Assembly: GCA_903909375.1 (NCBI GenBank)
Contig: CAIVVM010000020.1
Location: 79,260 to 143,259 of the forward strand
Source of the DNA: an uncultured Alphaproteobacteria bacterium
GTDB taxonomy: Bacteria; Pseudomonadota; Alphaproteobacteria; Caulobacterales; Caulobacteraceae
Reading direction: 5' to 3'
Length of the DNA: 64,000 nt
The position numbers and the translations under genes are program-made. The notes below the pieces were generated by a model. The model saw only the letters and a list, made by a program, of their open reading frames with translations. It was not told where the DNA came from and did no database searches. Positions 17,140-25,735 of this stretch are shown in pieces. Each line of letters opens with the position of its first letter. Position 1 is the first letter of the stretch.

Positions 17140-17484
17140 ATGAAACTGATCATCGCCGTCATCAAGCCCAGCCGCCTCGACGCCGTTCTTGATGCGGTCA
17201 CCCAGGCCGGCGCCTCGGGCCTGACAGTTACCGAAGTCCGCGGCTACGGCCGCCAGCGTGGCAAGACCGAGGTCTATCGCGGCGCCGAGTACGAGGTGAA
17301 GCTGCTGCCTAAGGTGAAACTGGAGATCGCGGTCCCCACCGACATCGTCGATGCGGTCATCGAAGCCATCACGCAAAGCGCCAACACCAACAAGATCGGC
17401 GACGGCAAGATTTTCGTTCTGGATCTGGAGCGGGCCTTGCGTATCCGTACCGGCGAGGAAAACGCGGCGGCGATCGCAGGATAA
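17140..17484 (+). CDS. Nitrogen regulatory protein P-II
   Basis: 114 residues, close to the universal 112. The T-loop reads GRQRGKTEVYRGAEYEVKLLP with the uridylylation target Tyr51 present. VKLEIAVP and the C-loop GDGKIFVLDLERALRIRTGE complete both PROSITE-type signatures. P-II proteins sense 2-oxoglutarate and energy charge and steer nitrogen assimilation through glutamine synthetase adenylylation, NtrB or AmtB. A GGAGG ribosome site lies 13 bases before the ATG. No amtB or glnA is adjacent, so I cannot decide between GlnB and GlnK. Confidence 0.95.
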   Translation: MKLIIAVIKPSRLDAVLDAVTQAGASGLTVTEVRGYGRQRGKTEVYRGAEYEVKLLPKVKLEIAVPTDIVDAVIEAITQSANTNKIGDGKIFVLDLERALRIRTGEENAAAIAG

Positions 17485-17494
17485 GGCGCTCCCC

Positions 17495-17517
17495 GTCAAG
17501 GGCGCGAAATCCTTGAC
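17495..17517. terminator. Hairpin between convergent P-II and metW genes
   Basis: GTCAAGG at 17495-17501 and CCTTGAC at 17511-17517 are perfect inverted arms around a 9-base loop, placed 11 bases after the P-II stop and 15 before the metW stop. There is no T-run, so a bidirectional factor-independent terminator is only a possibility. Confidence 0.35.
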
Positions 17518-17531
17518 TGGTGGCCTGACGA

Positions 17532-18185
17532 CTACCCGAACAGGTCGGATTTCGCTGCCGCCACAACCCCTGCGTCAATCTTCCGGCTCAGCAGAAACAG
17601 CGCTGTTTCCGCCCGCCAGTTCTCGATCGGCTGGCGCGGGTCGATGCTGCGGGCCGGCTTGCCGTCGGCCAGCGACATGCAGGCGTCGATCCTGAGACCC
17701 AGATCGTCACATAGCGTGGTGAAGTCGCGCAGGGTGCACAGGTGAATGTTGGGCGTTGACCACCAAGGCTCGGGCAGGGCGCCTGTTTCCGGCATTCGCC
17801 CCCGGCTAAGCAGGGCCCAGCGCACGCGCCAGTGGCCGAAGTTCGGCACCGAAACCACGGCCTGATCTGCAATCCGCAACAACTCCGACAGGACATGCCG
17901 GGGCTCGCGCATCTGTTGCAGGGTTTTCGAGAGGATCGCGTAGTCAAACGCCCGCGTCGGAAAATGATCCAGGTCGCGGTCGCCGTCGCCCTGCACCACC
18001 GCCAGCCCGCGCGCCAGGCAGGCGGCGACGCCCTCGGGGCTGATCTCCAGGCCCTGGCCGTCGACTCCCTTGTCGCGGGTCAGAAGCTCCAGCAGCGCGC
18101 CATCTTCACAGCCGACGTCGAGCACCCGTGCGCCGGGCCGCACCAGGCTGAGGATCTCGCGAAAATCCTCGCGGACGGCGCTCAC
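17532..18185 (-). CDS. metW: Methionine biosynthesis methyltransferase-like protein MetW
   Basis: 217 residues with the MetW signature: [15 protein letters not shown] near 20-34 (SAM motif I), [39 protein letters not shown], and [21 protein letters not shown] stretch beginning [20 protein letters not shown] and [10 protein letters not shown] lies in the second half. MetW is required with MetX for homoserine activation in many alpha- and betaproteobacteria. Its GTG start overlaps the metX stop in a GTGA junction, so the pair is translationally coupled, as seen in relatives. Confidence 0.95.
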   Translation of the reverse strand: MSAVREDFREILSLVRPGARVLDVGCEDGALLELLTRDKGVDGQGLEISPEGVAACLARGLAVVQGDGDRDLDHFPTRAFDYAILSKTLQQMREPRHVLSELLRIADQAVVSVPNFGHWRVRWALLSRGRMPETGALPEPWWSTPNIHLCTLRDFTTLCDDLGLRIDACMSLADGKPARSIDPRQPIENWRAETALFLLSRKIDAGVVAAAKSDLFG

Positions 18186-19339
18186 GCAAGACCCCTGGCC
18201 TGAGCCTGGGCCGCAAGAAAGCCGTGCAGGGTCTGGTGAAGTTGCGGGTCGTCCAGGAAGAAGGCGTCGTGGCCCTTGTCGGTTTCGATCTCGGCGAAGC
18301 TTGCGCGGCAGCCGGCGCCGTTGAGCGCACGCACCACATCTCGGCTCTCCGACGTCGGATAGAGCCAGTCGGAAGAGAACGACAGCACGCAGAACTTCAC
18401 ATGTCGCGCCCGCTGGAATGCATTGGCCAGAACGCCGCCGTGCTGTCCGGCCAGATCGAAATAGTCCAGGGCCCGGGTTATGTAGAGGTAGGAATTGGCG
18501 TCAAAGCGGTCGACGAAACTGGCGCCCTGATGTCGCAGATAGCTCTCCACCTGGAAGTCCGCGTCGAATCCCCAGGACAATCCATCGCGCTGCAGTTCGC
18601 GGCCGAATTTCCGCTGCAGGGCGGATTCCGAAAGGTAGGTGATGTGCGCCGCCATCCGCGCCACCGCCAGACCCTTGTCGGGCCGCAAACCGGCCGCGAG
18701 ATAGGCGCCGCCGCACCAGTTCGGGTCGGCCATGATCGCCTGGCGTCCCACTTCATGGAAGGCGATATTCTGGGCCGAGTGCCGGGCGGCGGCAGCAATA
18801 CAGACGGCGCTGAACAGTTTCTCGGGATAGTCCGCCGCCCACTGCAAGACCTGCATGCCGCCCATGGAGCCGCCGACCGCAGCGAACAGGGTTTCGATGC
18901 CCATGGCCTCGATGAGCATCGCCTGGGCGCGCACCATGTCGGCGATCGTGATGACGGGAAACGTCAGGCCGTAGGCGGCGCCGCTACGGGGATCGGTCGA
19001 TGCGGGGCCGGTGGTGCCCATGCAGCCGCCGACGACGTTGGTGCAGATTATGAAATGCCGCGCCGGGTCCAGGGGGCGGCCCGGGCCGACATAAAGGTCC
19101 CACCAGCCAGGTTTGCCGGTGATGGGGTGGTTCGAGGCCAGGTGCTGGTCACCGGTCAGGGCGTGGCAGACCAGCACCGCGTTGGTCTTCTGGGCGTTCA
19201 GCGCACCATAGGTCTCATAGGCGACCTCAAGGGGAGCCAGGGTCGCGCCCGAATCAAGCCGCAGGGGCTGGTTCGCGGCGAAACGCCAGGTTCCGCCGCT
19301 GCGCTCGATTTCACCTGATATGGGCGCCTGCGCCGTCAT
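18182..19339 (-). CDS. metX: Homoserine O-acyltransferase MetX
   Basis: 385 residues, alpha/beta-hydrolase fold. The nucleophile Ser158 is in [10 protein letters not shown], the acid and histidine lie in [15 protein letters not shown] and DKGHDAFF near the C-terminus, and [13 protein letters not shown] plus [12 protein letters not shown] are family segments. It transfers an acyl group (acetyl, or succinyl in some members) from CoA to homoserine to open methionine synthesis. The downstream partner metW is coupled to it. I looked for a SAM-II-type riboswitch in the 90 bases upstream and saw no matching conserved core. Confidence 0.95.
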   Translation of the reverse strand: MTAQAPISGEIERSGGTWRFAANQPLRLDSGATLAPLEVAYETYGALNAQKTNAVLVCHALTGDQHLASNHPITGKPGWWDLYVGPGRPLDPARHFIICTNVVGGCMGTTGPASTDPRSGAAYGLTFPVITIADMVRAQAMLIEAMGIETLFAAVGGSMGGMQVLQWAADYPEKLFSAVCIAAAARHSAQNIAFHEVGRQAIMADPNWCGGAYLAAGLRPDKGLAVARMAAHITYLSESALQRKFGRELQRDGLSWGFDADFQVESYLRHQGASFVDRFDANSYLYITRALDYFDLAGQHGGVLANAFQRARHVKFCVLSFSSDWLYPTSESRDVVRALNGAGCRASFAEIETDKGHDAFFLDDPQLHQTLHGFLAAQAQARGLA

Positions 19340-19425
19340 GCCGCCTTGGACCGCCTCGCCCCATCACTGTCAATGGGTTGCAGCCGGCTGCGCGTGGGCT
19401 ATGAGAGCCTCTTCAGGGAGCGTTC

Positions 19426-19917
19426 ATGGATCGGCTGATCCTTCTGCGGCACGGCAAGGCCGAACCGGAGTCAGAAACCGGCGACGATTTTGATCGGCGG
19501 CTCGCGCCCCATGGGGCGGTCGAGTCGGCGGCCATGGGCCTGCGTCTGGCTGACATGGGCTTTCGCCCGGATCTGACGATGGTGTCGACCGCCGCGCGTG
19601 CGCGCGGCACCTGGGAGGCTGCGGCGGCTGCTTTTCCTGAAGCCAAGGTCCAATACGAGGACGAACTCTATCACGCCGACATGCAGACGATCCGCCGTGT
19701 AGCCCAGCGCGCTGCCGCCGAGGCCGCAACAGTGATGATCGTCGGCCACAATCCAGGCCTGCAGGAACTGACGATAGCCTTGCTGATGGAGGGCCGCGCG
19801 CCTGCGGGGCTGATCGCCAAGGTTCAACGGAATTATCCCACGGCCGCAGCCTCGGTGTTCCTGATTGATGGCGCCGGTCGCCCGCACTACGACGGCCTGT
19901 TCTTCCCGGAACGCTGA
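19426..19917 (+). CDS. SixA-like histidine phosphatase
   Basis: 163 residues. The histidine-phosphatase RHGKAE motif is at 8-13, and a second conserved histidine lies in MIVGHNPGLQEL near 104-115. The short length and the GDDFDRRLAPHGAVESAAMG segment fit the SixA branch, which removes phosphate from histidine of phosphotransfer proteins. Whether this one acts on a phosphorelay or a small metabolite is unknown. An AGGGAG ribosome site precedes the ATG. The DUF952 gene begins one base after its stop, and pyrD follows, so three genes likely form an operon. Confidence 0.88.
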   Translation: MDRLILLRHGKAEPESETGDDFDRRLAPHGAVESAAMGLRLADMGFRPDLTMVSTAARARGTWEAAAAAFPEAKVQYEDELYHADMQTIRRVAQRAAAEAATVMIVGHNPGLQELTIALLMEGRAPAGLIAKVQRNYPTAAASVFLIDGAGRPHYDGLFFPER

Positions 19918-19918
19918 G

Positions 19919-20257
19919 ATGCGCGTCTATAAGATACTGCCCCGCAGCGAATGGACCACGGCGCAGGCGTCGGGACGTTTCGAGGGCTCCGCCATCGACC
20001 TTCAGGATGGTTACATCCACCTCTCCACCGCCGCTCAGGCAGGCGAAACCGCCCGGCGTTACTTCCGGGATCTGACCGGCCTTGTTGTCCTGGAGATCGA
20101 GGGCGATGACCTGGGCCCGGCCTTGAAGTGGGAGCCGTCGCGCGGCGGCGACCTGTTTCCCCATCTCTACGCTGCCCTGTCCGTCGGCGCCGTCCGGGAG
20201 GTCCATGACGCCCCGCTCGACGCCGAGGGTACGCCGCAATTGTCGTTACCGGCATGA
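19919..20257 (+). CDS. DUF952 family protein
   Basis: 112 residues. MRVYKILPRSEWTTAQASG, then GSAIDLQDGYIHLSTAAQ, and later EIEGDDLGPALKWEPSRGGDLFPHLY form the complete DUF952 pattern, a small cytoplasmic fold of unknown biochemical role that often sits beside pyrD in alphaproteobacteria. It starts one base after the SixA-like stop and ends in an ATGA overlap with pyrD, which supports a single transcript. Confidence 0.9.
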   Translation: MRVYKILPRSEWTTAQASGRFEGSAIDLQDGYIHLSTAAQAGETARRYFRDLTGLVVLEIEGDDLGPALKWEPSRGGDLFPHLYAALSVGAVREVHDAPLDAEGTPQLSLPA

Positions 20258-21297
20258 TCGACGTCCATCGCCTTGCCACAGGCGCCCTCAGGGGGCTGGA
20301 TCCGGAAGATGCCCACAACCTGGCGATCCGTGCCCTTAAGCTGGGGTTGGGTCTCGTGGCGCGAGCCGACGATCCGATCCTGGCCTGTGAGCTGGCGGGT
20401 CTGAAGCTACCCAATCCCATCGGTCTCGCACCGGGTTTCGACAAGAACGCCGAGGTGTTCGGCCCGATGCTGCGCGCGGGCTTCGGGTTCGCCGAGTGCG
20501 GCACCGTCACGCCGCTGCCACAGGTTGGCAATCCCCGACCCCGCCTGTTCCGCCTGGCCGAGGATCGCGCGGTGATCAACCGGATGGGTTTCAACAACGC
20601 AGGTCTGGAGGCTTTCGCCGCCCGTCTGGCGAAACGTGGATCCGGCGTGGTCGGCGCCAATCTGGGCGCCAACAAGGACAGCGTAGACCGTCTTGCCGAC
20701 TACACCAGTGGCTTGAGACGGCTGTGGGGCATGGCGTCCTACTTCACGATCAACATCTCCTCGCCGAATACGCCGGGCCTTCGCGCGCTGCAGACCCGCG
20801 CGGCGCTGGACGAACTTCTCGGGCGCCTGATGAACACGGCCCAGTCGCTGCCGTCGGGCGTCGCTGCACCCATGTTCCTGAAGGTTGCGCCGGATCTGGA
20901 GGATACCGAGATCGAGGCCATTGCCGAAGTGGTGGCGGGGCACGGCATGGCCGGGGTGATCGTCGCCAACACCACCCTGGCCCGACCGGGGCTGAAGTCT
21001 GCCCATCGTGACGAGACCGGGGGTCTTTCAGGTGCGCCCCTGATGGCGCCGTCGACGCAGGTGCTCCGACGGTTCCATAGTTTGACCAACGGCCGGTTCC
21101 TGCTGATCGGGGCCGGCGGGATAGGCTCCGGCGCGGACGCCTACGCCAAGATCCGGGCTGGCGCTCAGGCCGTCCAGCTCTATTCGGCGCTGGCCTACGA
21201 GGGTCCGGGCCTTGTCGTCCGCATCAAGCGCGATCTTGCCGCTCTTTTGCGCGCCGACGGGTTTCGCTCCGTGCAAGAGGCCGTAGGCGCCGAATAG
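20254..21297 (+). CDS. pyrD: Dihydroorotate dehydrogenase (quinone), class 2
   Basis: 347 residues. It oxidises dihydroorotate to orotate in pyrimidine synthesis and passes electrons to the membrane quinone pool. The N-terminal helical extension (about 1-45) is the class 2 membrane and quinone tunnel. FMN- and substrate-binding segments are seen in PIGLAPGFDKNAEV, GFGFAECGTVTPLPQ, NRMGFNNAG, the catalytic-serine NISSPNTPGLR, VIVANTT and IGAGGIGSG near the C-terminus. The ATG lies in an ATGA overlap with the DUF952 gene. All key residues appear intact. Confidence 0.96.
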   Translation: MIDVHRLATGALRGLDPEDAHNLAIRALKLGLGLVARADDPILACELAGLKLPNPIGLAPGFDKNAEVFGPMLRAGFGFAECGTVTPLPQVGNPRPRLFRLAEDRAVINRMGFNNAGLEAFAARLAKRGSGVVGANLGANKDSVDRLADYTSGLRRLWGMASYFTINISSPNTPGLRALQTRAALDELLGRLMNTAQSLPSGVAAPMFLKVAPDLEDTEIEAIAEVVAGHGMAGVIVANTTLARPGLKSAHRDETGGLSGAPLMAPSTQVLRRFHSLTNGRFLLIGAGGIGSGADAYAKIRAGAQAVQLYSALAYEGPGLVVRIKRDLAALLRADGFRSVQEAVGAE

Positions 21298-21358
21298 TCA
21301 TCTCCCATCGGTGCGCCACGTTGCCGCGCCGGTCAGGCTGCAGTAACGCGTAGGGACG

Positions 21359-22840
21359 ATGGCCGACGCGTCCCCGCCGACCAAGCCGCCTGAGAGACCC
21401 TGGCGCCGCCGCCTGTTCTGGCCCGGGGGCCTTTCGGCACGCCTGCTGGTCCTGACGGTCGTCATCGCCACTCTGGGCGGCGCGTTGGCGATCCTGCCGG
21501 CCATGGCAGCCTATGAGAAACAGTGGTTGCTCGACCGCGTGCGCGCCGCAGAGCTGGCTTCCCTCGCCGCAGAAGTCGCCCCGGACCGGGTGGTCTCCGA
21601 ACAGCTCAAGACCCAGTTGCTGGAGGGCGCGGGGGTCGAGATCGTGGCGGTTTCCAGTGATGGCGTCCGCAGACTGGTGTTCGCCAGTTCGCGACCAGCC
21701 AGGGCGCCCTACCTTGTGGACTTGCGGTCCCGGGCGGCGGGACTGGGTCTGTTTGCGCCGTTCCAGACCCTGTTCGGTCCCGGTGATCGCATGCGCGTGG
21801 TCGCCGAACCCCGATTCCGTGAGGCCGATTTCATCGAGTTCGTCGCTACTGACACTGAACTCAAGAAAGCCTTGGCGAGCTATCTCTGGCGGCTGGTGGC
21901 GATCGTGGCGGGAGTCTCGGCGCTGGCCGGCCTGATCGTGTTTCTGGCGCTCAACCTGTTTCTGGTGCGCCCGATGCAGCGGATCACCCACGCCATGGAG
22001 CGTTTCCGCGCCGATCCAGACGATCCCGACGCCCGGGTCCAGCTTTCCGGTCGTCGCGACGAGATCGGCCGCGCCGAGGCGGAACTGGATCGCATGCAGG
22101 CGGACCTGAGGGTGGCGCTAAGCTCGCGGGCGCGACTGGCGGCGCTGGGCGAGGCCGTGGCCAAGATCAATCACGACCTCAAGAACATGCTGACCGGCGC
22201 GCAGCTAGCTTCGGAACGACTGGCGGCGCTCAAGGACCCGAAGGTGAGCCAGGCCTTGCCGAGGCTCGAGCGGGCGCTGGATCGCGCGGTAAAGCTGGCC
22301 TCGGGCGTACTGGCCTATGGCAAAACCCAGGAAGCCGCGCCCGAGACCCAGACACTCGGCCTGGCCGGTGCGCTGGCCGAAGCGGCCGCCGAGGCGCGGC
22401 TGGCTGATTCGGGTATCAGGTTCGCCTCCAAGGTGACCGCCACTGATCAGGTGATTGCTGACCCCGACCAACTCCACCGCATTCTGGTCAACCTGCTGCG
22501 CAATGCCCGTCAAGCCATCGAGCACCAGCCGGACCGCAAGCTCGCAGGCCGGATCGAGGTGTCCCTTGAGGCGGTAGGCGGAGCCAGCCTGATCCGGATC
22601 TCTGACAACGGCCCTGGCGTGCCGGAGCGGATCCGCGAGCGCCTGTTCCAGCCCTTCGCCGGTTCAGGACGGCCGGACTCTACCGGTCTCGGCCTCGCCA
22701 TCGCCCGTGAACTGGCTCAGGCCCACGGCGGCGATCTGACCCTGTCGGTCACCGGCGACGAAGGCACGGTCTTCGAGCTCCGCCTGCCGGGCACGCCTGG
22801 TCCACGGGCGCGGACCCGAAAGAACGTCAGCGCGAGCTGA
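21359..22840 (+). CDS. Membrane sensor histidine kinase (orphan)
   Basis: 493 residues. Transmembrane helices at about 27-50 and 178-202 frame a periplasmic sensor of about 125 residues. A HAMP-like linker follows (NLFLVRPMQRITHAMERF, then RRDEIGRAEAELDRMQADLR). The phosphoacceptor His272 lies in AKINHDLKNML, and the HATPase domain shows LLRNARQAIE, RISDNGPGVPE and STGLGLAIARELAQAHGG. INHDLKN is the subtype in which Asp follows the histidine. No response regulator is adjacent, so its partner is elsewhere. An AGGGACG ribosome site precedes the ATG. It is convergent with the gamma-glutamyltranspeptidase gene. Confidence 0.93.
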   Translation: MADASPPTKPPERPWRRRLFWPGGLSARLLVLTVVIATLGGALAILPAMAAYEKQWLLDRVRAAELASLAAEVAPDRVVSEQLKTQLLEGAGVEIVAVSSDGVRRLVFASSRPARAPYLVDLRSRAAGLGLFAPFQTLFGPGDRMRVVAEPRFREADFIEFVATDTELKKALASYLWRLVAIVAGVSALAGLIVFLALNLFLVRPMQRITHAMERFRADPDDPDARVQLSGRRDEIGRAEAELDRMQADLRVALSSRARLAALGEAVAKINHDLKNMLTGAQLASERLAALKDPKVSQALPRLERALDRAVKLASGVLAYGKTQEAAPETQTLGLAGALAEAAAEARLADSGIRFASKVTATDQVIADPDQLHRILVNLLRNARQAIEHQPDRKLAGRIEVSLEAVGGASLIRISDNGPGVPERIRERLFQPFAGSGRPDSTGLGLAIARELAQAHGGDLTLSVTGDEGTVFELRLPGTPGPRARTRKNVSAS

Positions 22841-22867
22841 GGCTCGCAGTCCGACAGGTTTGAAGCG

Positions 22868-24574
22868 TCAGGGCGCCTTGGCCACGCCCTCGCGGCGGGG
22901 GTCGGCCGCGCCGCGAAGGCCCTGCGGCGTGACCTCGATGCCGTGCAGGCCCGAGCCCTCGGCGCCGAAGCCGCTCGACATCTTCACCCCGCGCGCCTCC
23001 AGGCCTGCTGTCAGTTCCGGTGAGAACTTGGTGGTCTCGGCGGCGTAGAAGGTTCCACCGGAGATCAGGTTCGGCAGGGCGATGGCGTCCTGCATGGTCA
23101 TCTTCCAGTCCAGCACGCCCACCAGAGCCTTCAGATTGTAGGCCAGGATCGACGGTCCGCCGGGCGAACCCACCGCGGCGACAAACCGGTAGTTCCGGTC
23201 GAGCACGATGGCCGGCGCCATGGATGAGCGTGGTCGCTTGCCTGGTCCCACCGCATTGGCCGCGGGGGCGCCATCGCGCTCACGGGGCGTGAACGAGAAA
23301 TCAGTGAGCTGGTTGTTCAGGAAAAAGCCCCCGACCATCCGGCCCGAGCCGAATATGCTTTCCACTGTGGTGGTCATCGAAACCACGTTGCCCCATCTGT
23401 CGACGATGGAGAAATGGGTGGTGCCGCCTGGCTCCTGGGTGCGGTCCGGGGCCCGGGGCCCGGCGCCCTTCGGATTGCCGGGGGCGGGCGGGGCGGGGTC
23501 GGCGTTGGGGCCGATCAGCTTCGCGCGCGCCGCCACATAGGCTGGGTCGAGCAGGCCCTTGACGGGTACGTCGATGAAGTCCGGGTCACCGATGTAGCGA
23601 TCACGGTCGGCGTACATGAGGCGGCTGGCCTGGCTGAACAGGTACCAGCCCTCCACGTCGTTCGGATGATTGCCGATGGCGGTGTTCTCGAGAATGCCCA
23701 GACCCAGCAGGACCGCAGGGCCGCCGGAAGGCGCGCCGGGCACGCAAACAATGTAGGCGCGGTAGGGTCGGCAGAGTCCGGCCTCGGCCTTGGGGCGATA
23801 GGCCTTCAGGTCCGCCAGCGTGAGAGACCCCGGCATGTCGCCCTCTCGCACCTTGGCTACGATGGCCTCGGCGATCGGACCTTCCAGCAGCGCCTTCGGC
23901 CCCTCGGCGGCGATCTTTCGCACCGTGACGGCATAGGCAGGATTTTTGACGATGTCGCCCGGCTGAATTTTGGTCCCGTCCGCCTTGGTGAAATAGGCGA
24001 CGGCGTCCCTGGTCGCGGCCTGGCCCGCGCGGCTGGAGGCGGCGGCGGCCATCCGACCCGGCGCCGGGAACCCACGGTCGGCCAGTTGTTCGGCCTCGCC
24101 GAACAGGTCCTTCCAGGCCAGCTTCCCGTGTTGGGACTGGGCCAGCGACAGCATCGCTACCGCGCCGGGTACGCCGGTTGAGCGCCCGCTCAGGATCGCC
24201 GCGCCCTTGTTGAGCGGCTTGCCATCGGCGCCGTAAAACAGCTCCGGCGTCGCCGCCATCGGCGCTGTCTCGCGACCATTGTAGGCAGTCACCTTTTTTG
24301 TCTTCGCGTCGTAGTAGGTGAGGAACGCGCCGCCGCCCAGGCCTGAGCTTTGCGGCTCCACCAGACCCAGTGTCGCCTGCACCGCGACCGCGGCGTCCAC
24401 GGCGGTTCCGCCGGCGCGCAGAACTTTCAGGCCCGCCTCCACCGCCATCGGATTGGCGGCGGCCACCATACCCGTCGACGCCGCCGCCGGCTGCGACACG
24501 GCGGCCTGCGGGGTGGCGCAGGCGCTCAGCATCAGGGCAAGGGCCAGGGGGGTGCAGACGGAAGACAGTTTCAC
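22868..24574 (-). CDS. ggt: Gamma-glutamyltranspeptidase, probable lipoprotein
   Basis: 568 residues from a GTG at 24574 with a GGAG ribosome site; the longer frame (to 24637) adds a non-family tail. The N-terminus is a lipoprotein signal, LALALMLSAC with the lipobox cysteine near residue 19, so the enzyme is likely anchored in the cell envelope. It cleaves gamma-glutamyl bonds of glutathione. The proenzyme self-cleaves before the first threonine of the GTTHFSIVDRWGNVVSMT segment. VEPQSSGLGGGAFL, RETAPMAATP and FSFTPRERDGAPAANAVGPG are family marks. It is divergent from a P1-family peptidase, another self-cleaving hydrolase. Confidence 0.94.
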   Translation of the reverse strand: MKLSSVCTPLALALMLSACATPQAAVSQPAAASTGMVAAANPMAVEAGLKVLRAGGTAVDAAVAVQATLGLVEPQSSGLGGGAFLTYYDAKTKKVTAYNGRETAPMAATPELFYGADGKPLNKGAAILSGRSTGVPGAVAMLSLAQSQHGKLAWKDLFGEAEQLADRGFPAPGRMAAAASSRAGQAATRDAVAYFTKADGTKIQPGDIVKNPAYAVTVRKIAAEGPKALLEGPIAEAIVAKVREGDMPGSLTLADLKAYRPKAEAGLCRPYRAYIVCVPGAPSGGPAVLLGLGILENTAIGNHPNDVEGWYLFSQASRLMYADRDRYIGDPDFIDVPVKGLLDPAYVAARAKLIGPNADPAPPAPGNPKGAGPRAPDRTQEPGGTTHFSIVDRWGNVVSMTTTVESIFGSGRMVGGFFLNNQLTDFSFTPRERDGAPAANAVGPGKRPRSSMAPAIVLDRNYRFVAAVGSPGGPSILAYNLKALVGVLDWKMTMQDAIALPNLISGGTFYAAETTKFSPELTAGLEARGVKMSSGFGAEGSGLHGIEVTPQGLRGAADPRREGVAKAP

Positions 24575-24663
24575 GGGACGGTTCGCTCCAGATTGACAGT
24601 CGGCGGGACCATAGACCGGCGGCGGCGTGGACAACAAACGCCGGGTCGTGCGAGGTCCCTCCT

Positions 24664-25698
24664 ATGGATGCAAATCGCCCCGGTCCAGGCCCGCGCAATC
24701 TGATCACCGATGTTCCTGGCCTACGGGTCGGGCAGGCGCAAGATGCGGGCGTTCGCACGGGCGTCACAGTGATTCTGCCTGATGAACGCGCAGTCGCGGC
24801 CTGCGACGTGCGCGGCGGTGCGCCCGGCACGCGCGAAACCGACGCGCTTCAGCCCGAGAACCTCGTCGAGGCAGTGGACGCCATCGTGCTCTCCGGCGGC
24901 TCTGTCTATGGCCTCGCCGCGGCGGACGGCGTCGTGACCTGGCTTGGCGCGCGGGGGCGCGGCTTCGGCCTGGTGGCGGGCATCCCCAAGTCCCCGGTAG
25001 TTCCGGGGGCGATCCTGTTTGACGTGGCCAATGGCGGCAACAAGGGTTGGGACGAACAGCCGCCTTATCGCGAACTGGGCCGGGTCGCTGTGGCTGCGGC
25101 CGGTCTCGACTTTGCGCTGGGTACTGCCGGCGCCGGTTACGGGGCCATGGCCGGCGGCTTGAAGGGCGGCACGGGCTCGGCGTCGGTGATCACCACCGAC
25201 GGCTTTACGGTCGGCGCGGTGGTGGCGGTCAATAGCTGGGGTTCTGTGATCGCGCCTGGCGGTCGCACCTTCTGGGCCGCGCCGTTCGAGCTGGGCGGCG
25301 AGTTCGGCGGTCTTGGCTCCGCCGGTCTGGCGGCAGGCCCGGACGCATGGGGTTCCGCCAAACGGCCCGTCGAGACCCGCAATACGACCATCGCCTGTGT
25401 GGCCACCGACGCCATCCTGACCCCGGCCCAGGCCAAGCGGTTCGCCGTCATGGCTCAGGACGGCCTTGCCCGCGCTATTCGGCCTATCCACGCGCCTTTC
25501 GACGGTGACGTCGTCTTTGCGCTCGGCACGGGGCTGCGGCCGCTGGGCGAACAGCCCGATTACATGATCGCCCGTCTTGGCGCGCTGGCCGCCGACACCC
25601 TGGCCCGCGCTGTCGCCCGCGGGGTGTTTGAGGCGACCCCTTGGCCGGGAACGGGAGTTCCTTGCTGGCGGGACCTTCCGGTCGAAGGTTCCCGCTGA
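24664..25698 (+). CDS. P1 family (DmpA/NylC-type) self-processing hydrolase
   Basis: 344 residues. The N-terminal ITDVPGLRVGQAQD and the LSGGSVYGLAAADGV stretch define the P1 peptidase / nylon-oligomer hydrolase family. ETRNTTIACVATDA near 237-250 contains the expected autocleavage site between Asn240 and Thr241, which would become the N-terminal nucleophile of the small chain. The large-chain segment AVVAVNSWGSVIAPGG is also typical. Family members act as beta-aminopeptidases, D-amidases or oligomer hydrolases, and the natural substrate here is unknown. A GAGGT ribosome site precedes the ATG. It is divergent from ggt with 89 bases between starts. Confidence 0.9.
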   Translation: MDANRPGPGPRNLITDVPGLRVGQAQDAGVRTGVTVILPDERAVAACDVRGGAPGTRETDALQPENLVEAVDAIVLSGGSVYGLAAADGVVTWLGARGRGFGLVAGIPKSPVVPGAILFDVANGGNKGWDEQPPYRELGRVAVAAAGLDFALGTAGAGYGAMAGGLKGGTGSASVITTDGFTVGAVVAVNSWGSVIAPGGRTFWAAPFELGGEFGGLGSAGLAAGPDAWGSAKRPVETRNTTIACVATDAILTPAQAKRFAVMAQDGLARAIRPIHAPFDGDVVFALGTGLRPLGEQPDYMIARLGALAADTLARAVARGVFEATPWPGTGVPCWRDLPVEGSR

Positions 25699-25735
25699 TA
25701 ACGTCGAACAGGGTTCTGTTCAGGAGATCACGTCC

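Noticed and set aside
19340..19425. SAM riboswitch upstream of metX
   Set aside because: The region is only about 86 bases and does not show the conserved SAM-II core. A TTGACA hexamer is present but no aptamer.
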